From assembly GCF_002927045.1 (NCBI RefSeq), contig NZ_PRDW01000005.1, forward strand, positions 203,824-267,823: 64,000 nt of DNA. The letters are read 5' to 3'. Position numbers and translations under genes: made by a program. Numbering within the stretch: position 1 is the first letter of the stretch; every line of letters begins with the position of its first letter. Source of the stretch: Mycetohabitans endofungorum. GTDB lineage: Bacteria; Pseudomonadota; Gammaproteobacteria; Burkholderiales; Burkholderiaceae. Below the pieces are notes generated by a model, which worked only from the letters and a program-made list of their open reading frames with translations, did not search any database and was not told where the DNA came from. This document shows positions 58,513-64,000 of the stretch, in pieces.

Positions 58513-59029
58513 TTACTTTTCCTTCTGCACAGCCCGCGCCAACATCGCGCTATTCAGTGGCCTCGGAGCTCGATGCTTGATGCCGTACTGCCGAGTCCAT
58601 TCGGCGATCGCTGCGCTTAGATAACCGGGCCCTTACCCAGGCCCTTTGTCACGCCGAATCGCTTTCGGACTGCCACGCCTATTGTTGATTTGCCGCAGCG
58701 CACAGATCACTCACTCCGGCGGCAACGAAGTCGATCTCGATGGCGAGCGCTTCACGGTTGAAGTCGTCGGTCACGTTGAACAGCCGGATGCTGCGCTCAT
58801 CGGCCAATGAGTTGTGCATGAAGAAGTCCGTCGAGCAGACCGAGTTGACAGCAGACGGTACCGCTAGCGGTTCAGGTACCTGCGTGGCTAGTCGCTTGCG
58901 CGGCCGGGCATTGTCGGCCTCTAACTCCTTCATCCGCGCGATCAGCGACACATCCATGTCGCCGTACTTCAAGCGCCATTTGTAAATTTTCGGGGAATTA
59001 CCGCACCGCTCGTATTGCAAGGCCTGCAA
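58513..59029 (-). pseudogene. IS3-family transposase remnant with internal deletion
   Basis: The frame starts in an OrfA end ([20 protein letters not shown], then [11 protein letters not shown]) and jumps by deletion into OrfB ([19 protein letters not shown], then [20 protein letters not shown]). After a frameshift it continues [15 protein letters not shown] and AAIAEWTRQYGIKHR. The C-terminal part is missing. The IS407-like type matches the OrfA remnant at 57022. Confidence 0.82.
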
Positions 59030-59575
59030 GGCCGAGCGCCATTACGCCGGCTGCGTCAGCATACCGTGCACGCGCCATCGGACCGCCATTATGCGCGCGC
59101 AAGGACTCCACGACATTGCACCACTTGGCACAACTACCGGCATCGCCGACATATGCGCAAGCGCGCAAGCAGTCGCCTGCGGCGCAGACATCGACCGAAG
59201 ACCGTCGTTTGATTCGTTACCGACACTGGCGGGTCCGAATTCTGCTTCTCTCTCAAGTGCGGCCACGCGGGTGTTTTAATGGCACGGTAGTACGCTTGAC
59301 GCTCCATTTGTTCTTGCTGTATGCCGCCAATCGCTCAGCGTCCGATGTGCAATTTAATTCGACGGAAACAGGGGGGTCGTGCACGCTATCCGATGCGGCA
59401 TGGATTAACCTCTTGTCGGACATCGACATAGCTCGGGTGGCTTTTACGTGGCCGGCAGGCCCTTCCCGTTCGGACAAAGGCGACCAGCACTCGCCATGGC
59501 TGCACAGTTCCGTTACGATACGGGTAATGGCAATTTCGCGGAGCAGTCATGACGGAAGTTAACAAGGAGAATTTA
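59030..59575. other. gap left of the DUF883 gene
   Basis: No gene is supported; the frames on both strands lack ribosome binding sites and motifs. The right end holds the leader of the DUF883 gene. Confidence 0.35.
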
Positions 59576-59851
59576 ATGTCGGATATCAAAACCGTCCTAT
59601 CGGACGCCGAAGATCTGCTCAAGCAAGCAGCAAGCGCGACCGGCGAACGTGCGACCGAATTGCGCGAAAAGGCGCTTACGCGTCTGAAGCAAGCAAAGGA
59701 AAAGGCAGCCGATGTCCAGGTTGTGGTCGTCGAAAAAGGCAAGAAAGCGGCTCGTGCCACGGATGATTATGTCCACGACCATCCATGGACGTCGATCGGC
59801 ATCGCCGCCGGTGTCGGCATGTTGATCGGCCTGCTGATCAACCGCAAGTAA
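59576..59851 (+). CDS. DUF883 (ElaB/YqjD) membrane-anchored protein
   Basis: This 91-residue protein has a long charged helix (residues 5-60) and a single C-terminal transmembrane segment (TSIGIAAGVGMLIGLLINRK), the layout of E. coli ElaB/YqjD, which tether ribosomes to the inner membrane in stationary phase. AGGAG lies six bases upstream of ATG 59576, so this start is preferred over one nine codons earlier. It begins a yqjDEK-like block. Confidence 0.9.
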   Translation: MSDIKTVLSDAEDLLKQAASATGERATELREKALTRLKQAKEKAADVQVVVVEKGKKAARATDDYVHDHPWTSIGIAAGVGMLIGLLINRK

Positions 59852-59972
59852 TGCCTGGTGCGACGACGCGTTCGCGTCGTGCCTACCAGCGCGTGGTGTT
59901 ACCGCGTCCCGCGTGCGCGCGACGCGGTGGCTAATTGAACGTTCCGCCTGCCGCGCCCTGCGCGATCTGCTA

Positions 59973-60365
59973 ATGAGCAACGACACTCAACCGCCACCGC
60001 CGATTCAGAGCCCGTTGCGACGCCTGATCGGATCGGTCTTTTCCCTGCTTCACACGCGCCTGGAGTTGATCGGTATCGAACTCGCGGAAGAAAAAGAGCG
60101 GCTGCTCGGCGTATTGTTCGCTGGTCTCGCAGCCATGATGTTCGCAACAATGGGGCTGGTCACGCTGACCGTTCTAATCGCCGCGGCGTTCTGGGAAACG
60201 TATCGATGGCAGGCGTTGGCTGTACTGACCGTGCTGTATGTTATCGCGGCGTTCGTCTGCGTGCAGAAGGCGCGTTCGGGCGTGCGTCGCGCGCCTTTAA
60301 TCTTCGAAGAAACGCTGGCCGAATTCGACAAGGACCGTGCCATTTTTCACAAGCCATCGCCATGA
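59973..60365 (+). CDS. YqjE-like phage-holin-family membrane protein
   Basis: This 130-residue protein has a cytosolic N-terminus, two central hydrophobic segments (LLGVLFAGLAAMMFATMGLV and LAVLTVLYVIAAFVC) and a charged tail, as in YqjE/DUF1469. The start MSNDTQPPP is chosen because 20 upstream codons do not fit. It overlaps the next gene by four bases, so the two are coupled. Function is unknown. Confidence 0.85.
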   Translation: MSNDTQPPPPIQSPLRRLIGSVFSLLHTRLELIGIELAEEKERLLGVLFAGLAAMMFATMGLVTLTVLIAAAFWETYRWQALAVLTVLYVIAAFVCVQKARSGVRRAPLIFEETLAEFDKDRAIFHKPSP

Positions 60366-60841
60366 ACAATTCCTATTCCAACGGCCGTCTCGCCCAGCCG
60401 GCTTCGGTGCGCGGCTCGGGTGACCCCAAGGTGCGTGCGATCCGCAAAGAGCTGTTGCTAGCGCGCGCCGATCTCGACCGGCTGGACATCGCCGCCGCCG
60501 GTCAGGAGCTGCGCCAAGGCGTCGCAAAGCTTAGTTGGATCAGGTGGCTGCTGCCCGGCATCAGTCGGTTCCGTTCATTGCGCCGGCTTCCGGCCGTCGG
60601 TGCATTGCTAAACCAGCATCCGGTGCTCGGTTCGATCGCGTCGGCCGCGTTCGCCGGCCCCGTGCGTCGCGTGGTGATACGCAACGCCAAACCGTTGCTG
60701 AAATGGACCGTGGTGGGTGCCGCCGCGTGGCAGAGCTACAAGCTGTGGAAAGCGATACGTCCGCAACGCCGCGCGGCAGCCACCGCAGCGAAGGACGCCG
60801 GCCCAACCCCGAGCCCACGCGACGCCCACCGGGACGCTTAG
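60362..60841 (+). CDS. YqjK-like conserved protein
   Basis: This 159-residue protein follows YqjE by an ATGA overlap, as in Burkholderia yqjDEK blocks. Its N-terminal part is charged; a middle region (PVLGSIASAAFAGPVRRVVI) is weakly hydrophobic, and WTVVGAAAWQSYKLWKAIRP may be a membrane-associated helix. The tail is Ala/Arg-rich. No enzyme motif is visible. Confidence 0.75.
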   Translation: MNNSYSNGRLAQPASVRGSGDPKVRAIRKELLLARADLDRLDIAAAGQELRQGVAKLSWIRWLLPGISRFRSLRRLPAVGALLNQHPVLGSIASAAFAGPVRRVVIRNAKPLLKWTVVGAAAWQSYKLWKAIRPQRRAAATAAKDAGPTPSPRDAHRDA

Positions 60842-60922
60842 GGCGTTCACACCACGCACGATTACCGCTTGTTGACGCGCTGGAATGCCGTAGCGGTGCC
60901 CTACGCCGGCGCGGCGCGCACA

Positions 60923-61462
60923 TCATCGAGTCCGGCAATGCGTCTGCTCGTGCCATTGCGGGAGGGTACCCGCTGGGTCTGACGTGCTGGCAGATCCGCC
61001 CGCAGTCCCAGCTGCGCCGGAATTGCTTCGCTGCCCTGTGGCGTCAAGCTTGAACGCACCACACAGGTGATCGTCGGCCATCGGACCATCGTGCAGCGGC
61101 TCGGCCACCACGGAGTAACCGCCATTGACCCGCGTCGTACCGGTAACCCGTAGCGCATAGGCGGCGCGCCCATCCGACGGTGCGCGCCCTAGTTCCGCAG
61201 GCAGGACGATGGGCTCCGTGACGATGGCAGCCCCGCCGAGCGCCTGCGTACGCTGTGTAAGTTGGATTTCGACATAGTGAGCGGCGCGATAAACGGCGCT
61301 GACGGCAGCGACCCGCATACTGCGGCGCATTTGCTCACGATACGTCGGCAACGCATACGTTGCGAGGATGGCAACGATCGCCACTGCTACCGCCAGTTCG
61401 ACCAGTGTCATGCCCCGGCGTCGAACCGTGCTCAAAACGGCCTGCGGGCCACGGACCGCCAT
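60923..61462 (-). CDS. type IV pilin-like (minor pilin) protein
   Basis: This 179-residue protein has a prepilin leader of 17 residues ending RRRG, then MTLVELAVAVAIVAILATYA with the conserved Glu at mature position five. The rest of the N-terminal helix (YREQMRRSMR) and a globular domain with two Cys in the C-terminal half resemble PilE/minor pilins. It stands alone, so its pilus or secretion partner genes lie elsewhere. Pilins of this type are processed by PilD and assembled in the inner membrane. Confidence 0.85.
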   Translation of the reverse strand: MAVRGPQAVLSTVRRRGMTLVELAVAVAIVAILATYALPTYREQMRRSMRVAAVSAVYRAAHYVEIQLTQRTQALGGAAIVTEPIVLPAELGRAPSDGRAAYALRVTGTTRVNGGYSVVAEPLHDGPMADDHLCGAFKLDATGQRSNSGAAGTAGGSASTSDPAGTLPQWHEQTHCRTR

Positions 61463-62171
61463 CCGGTACGCACCGTCCGCTGCGTCTCACCAACCCACAT
61501 CATCGCTTGCAACCATATCTCGCTCTCCTCCTCGACCGCAAAGCCGCGTGCGGTCAGCAGATAAGCGGCTGAGCTAGTCTCTAAGACATCCACCGCCTCG
61601 CACAACGTCAAAAAGGGGCACCCCACACTACCCGTTAAGCACGGCTACGCGCTGGCGTGCAGACCATTTGTGTCGTCTCATTCGGCCATCCTGATTCAGT
61701 CGGGCCGCGCGCTTAGCGAAACAAATGGCGGCACAGCCTGGTTATTATTACTGCGTTATGCCACGCTATTTAACTACAATTCGCACTTGACAGTGCGCAC
61801 AAAAAACGCAATGGAAAACGCTTTGAAAATCCAACCTTTGAGCTGCGACTGCCACAAAAGTCGTCGTCTAAGAGCGCATCGAGCCGCTCTACGTAATAAT
61901 GGCTTTATCGGAGCAAGGCTTCGTATAATTTAGCTAAAACTGATCCGAATGTTTAACTTCTCATGCGGTCTGCGCCAGTACGGGGCAGGTCAGTTAAAAC
62001 GCCCTGAGTCTTGGCAGCTTCAGGTTTTTTACTTCATCATGCCTTGATCACCTATTGCAGCGCAGGCTCGCAAACGTGGGGAAGCACAAACTTTGCCTTT
62101 GCTGCTTCCATGTTGGCGACTGAAGTGACCAATAAAAGCTTGGTGAACACCGCTCCCTGTTCTATAGTAAT
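61463..62171. other. intergenic region without a supported gene
   Basis: Several short frames occur, none with a motif. A TATAAT lies at 61924-61929 but no -35 fits. The right end leads into the amber-interrupted frame. Confidence 0.35.
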
Positions 62172-62480
62172 GTGACGCTTGTGGAGAAACTTGCCAGCGT
62201 AGCAATTGCATTACATGATGCGATGCTAGCCGAAGATTGGCGGCCAGGCGCCAGCGTAGGATCGGCGTTATGGAGCCGGTCGATGAGCGGCGTATAGGCC
62301 GCGGCGCTGCTGCGCGCTGTTAACGCCGCAAACGAGTTGCATGGCGCTCTAGACGAAGAGTTTCCGCAATGGCGCACCACGCGGCTAAAGCGGTATCAGT
62401 TGGCGATGGCAATGAATTACCCCGGTCCGCGCAACAAAATTGGCAATCTATTTGGGCGGGCTTTAGGCCAGCATGCTTAA
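62172..62480 (+). pseudogene. small gene interrupted by an in-frame amber codon
   Basis: From GTG 62172 the reading TLVEKLASVAIALHDAMLAE, then WRPGASVGSALWSRSMSGV, meets TAG at 62295-62297. The same frame continues as AALLRAVNAANELHGALDEE, then FPQWRTTRLKRYQLAMAMNY and GPRNKIGNLFGRALGQHA to TAA at 62478. Codon usage is similar before and after the stop. The full product would be 102 residues, helical. No family is recognised. It ends 30 bases before the next gene. The start is uncertain. Confidence 0.5.
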
Positions 62481-62510
62481 CCTATATACAGCTTTTAAAT
62501 AGGAGGTAGA

Positions 62511-63668
62511 ATGCTAAGGACAATAGCAACTAAAGCAGCTAAAATTGGCGGCGGTTTCGTGGGAGGCGTGATCATCGACCGTCTATCCAAAACGGACAAC
62601 AATGCTAACGAAACAGAGACAGTTCAAACGACAAATTCACCGAAAGTCCCTAATCCTATCTTGCAAACAGGTAACCAACGCCTCGGTGATATAAGCCGAC
62701 GCATCGCGCCAGCAGAAGGGGCAAATCCTATCATCGAGGGTATTACTCATCAATATGACAAGCGTGTGGGTTTGGTGGACAAATGTCGGACTTTGATAAC
62801 GCAACCCTCTCAGTCAGTGCAGAACGTGCAAACAGTATTCCAGGATCTAGCCGATGATGCTAGGACGGTGCAAGGCGCCTTCAATATTACGCGCGGAGAC
62901 GCCTCGATTACACCGCAAGAGGCGACTCAAATTACTGGCGCTGTGATAGCAGATACGGCTCAAGGCGCGTGCAAGACAGCGCGGGGCGTCGCCAGTGCGG
63001 CACTCGCAAGCGTCACCACAACACCAGAAGGTATCCAGCAAGTCGCAGAAGCGATTAAAGGTCGTGCTACGCATGATGCGACTGCGGCCGTAGCCGGTTT
63101 AACGGCGACAACCGCTGTGGCAACGGCCCTCGGCATGGTTCCCCATCCCGCCGCCCAAGTTGCCTCTATTGCTCTTAAAGTAGGTGGAGCGGCCGCAGCG
63201 GGAGCGGATCTTTCCGAAAAGGCGCGCAAAGCATCGGGTAAGACAAGTGACAGCGCGTCAAAAAAGGTGATTGGGGAAGTGCTGCGCAAGAAGGCGACCA
63301 ATAAGGCGCCCAGCGATACGGCTCCAGCACCATCTACTTCGTTGGCTACGGCGACTAAATCCACCCCAATTAATTCTTTTCATGCGATACAGCTAGCGTC
63401 AACAAGGCGCCAGAATCCACAGATGAGCCTGACGCAGTGTGTGGAGAAATGGATGGATAAAAATTGGGCGCCAACGGCCAAAGAAAGCTCTAGCAACGAT
63501 CTGTTTTTACGGCAGGACTCGGAGCCGATGGAAAAAGGCGTGGCACTTGATGAGGAGGAAGTTGAGACAGAAAACGATGAGAATACGACGGAACTGCCCC
63601 CAGCAGCGAGCGCACAAGACATTGAGTCTGTCGCGCTGCACGTTCCGCTAGCAATCGATCGCATTTGA
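62511..63668 (+). CDS. orphan Ala/Thr-rich protein, candidate secreted protein
   Basis: I do not recognise a family for this 385-residue protein. AGGAGG lies five bases before the ATG. The N-terminus is basic-hydrophobic (IATKAAKIGGGFVGGVIIDR) rather than a classical signal peptide. Residues about 160-245 are Ala/Thr/Val-rich and weakly hydrophobic, followed by a Lys/Ala/Ser-rich stretch and a very acidic C-terminal region (DEEEVETENDENTTE). Its AT-rich DNA, IS neighbours and composition resemble acquired host-interaction genes, but no PIP box is seen. It may pair with the amber-interrupted gene upstream. Confidence 0.6.
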   Translation: MLRTIATKAAKIGGGFVGGVIIDRLSKTDNNANETETVQTTNSPKVPNPILQTGNQRLGDISRRIAPAEGANPIIEGITHQYDKRVGLVDKCRTLITQPSQSVQNVQTVFQDLADDARTVQGAFNITRGDASITPQEATQITGAVIADTAQGACKTARGVASAALASVTTTPEGIQQVAEAIKGRATHDATAAVAGLTATTAVATALGMVPHPAAQVASIALKVGGAAAAGADLSEKARKASGKTSDSASKKVIGEVLRKKATNKAPSDTAPAPSTSLATATKSTPINSFHAIQLASTRRQNPQMSLTQCVEKWMDKNWAPTAKESSSNDLFLRQDSEPMEKGVALDEEEVETENDENTTELPPAASAQDIESVALHVPLAIDRI

Positions 63669-63738
63669 TTTGAATGCAATTATGATGAGCATTAAAAAGT
63701 GTGCGATTCACGGACATCGTTTCAACTAAAATGAGGCG

Positions 63739-64000
63739 ATGGACCGAGAGATCGCCGCGCGATTACATTGGGTGCACCTGTCTCACGAGGCCGGCAACGC
63801 CGGCCTCGTGCGCGCGGTGTGGCCTCTGCCGACCGACACTTCGCAAATGGCTACGTCGTTATCAGCAAGCCGGCGAAGCAGGTTTGCTATCCCCAAGCCG
63901 CCGTCCACACCGAAGACCAAGCCAGAAGGTTTTTGAGACCGATCGAGCAACGGTCTTCCGACTGCGTGCCGAGCACAAAGGCGCGCGGCGGATCCAGAAT
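63739..64000 (+). pseudogene. IS481-type transposase, frameshifted and cut by the window end
   Basis: ATG 63739 opens MDREIAARLHWVHLSHEAGN. After a frameshift near 63810 the reading is CARCGLCRPTLRKWLRRYQQ then AGEAGLLSPSRRPHRRPSQK, typical of the helix-turn-helix N-terminus of IS481/IS3-related transposases. It runs off the window. A perfect 12-base hairpin (63784-63810) lies at the shift point. Confidence 0.7.

Noticed and set aside
6248..63668. Long antisense frames inside aceE, ntrC, mdtB, mdtC and other GC-rich genes
   Set aside because: They are mirror frames of strong genes, rich in Arg/His/Gln, with no ribosome binding sites.
1..64000. CRISPR array
   Set aside because: I saw no regularly spaced repeat array; the only short tandem repeat is the 36-base coding repeat at 42241.

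Overview
The window looks like a chromosomal segment of a Burkholderiaceae bacterium. The core genes (PHB phasin, aceE-aceF-lpdA, folD, prlC, glnA/ntrB/ntrC, xthA, mdtABC, uppP, olsB, yqjD/E/K-like block) carry GC-rich codons and Burkholderia-type gene order. It also carries many decayed insertion sequences, frameshifted genes and plasmid debris. Together with genes that look type III secretion-associated, this points to a host-associated Burkholderia relative, for example an endofungal Mycetohabitans-type symbiont. The species assignment is inference; no rRNA or marker gene is present to fix it.

Layout. 0-9 kb: pbpG, a phasin with a strong promoter, and the pyruvate dehydrogenase operon on the minus strand. 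9-17 kb: a PAS sensor kinase with a FixJ-like regulator, then folD, prlC and a cytosine-deaminase-type amidohydrolase. 17-20 kb: a first patch of foreign DNA with a DUF378 protein, an IS6 remnant, an orphan 237-residue-class protein and an internally deleted IS5 element that keeps both ends and its target duplication. 20-31 kb: xthA, ntrC, ntrB, then about 5.4 kb of mobile debris (ISL3, zeta-toxin/KfrB remnant, PIN/Phd toxin-antitoxin pair, IS21 remnant, decayed YefM/YoeB, an H-NS-like gene), then glnA. The glnA-ntrBC cluster, normally contiguous in relatives, is split here. glnA keeps a sigma-54 promoter and NtrC-type sites upstream. 31-40 kb: rhodanese and an mdtABC-type RND efflux operon.

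40-46 kb is the most interesting part. Two adjacent paralogous secreted-type proteins share an N-terminal signature and a harpin-like amphipathic segment. The first also ends in a lytic-transglycosylase-like domain, and an exact PIP/hrpII box (TTCGC-N15-TTCGC) lies just upstream. A 933-residue Ala-rich protein follows, with a one-mismatch version of the same box. I interpret these as a type III secretion-associated accessory locus, comparable in architecture to the harpin/transglycosylase effector HopP1 of Pseudomonas syringae. No secretion apparatus gene lies in the window.

46-64 kb: an MdtD-like MFS pump, IS3 debris, tRNA-Arg, uppP, aldose epimerase, an NlpD-like lipoprotein, an OlsB-like acyltransferase, a broken sixA, tRNA-Pro, an orphan molybdopterin oxidoreductase, IS3/IS630 debris, an AT-rich PCu(A)C-like copper protein, the DUF883/YqjE/YqjK-like block and a type IV pilin-like gene. 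The segment ends with an orphan two-gene unit whose first gene carries an in-frame amber codon, and with an IS481-type transposase cut by the window end.
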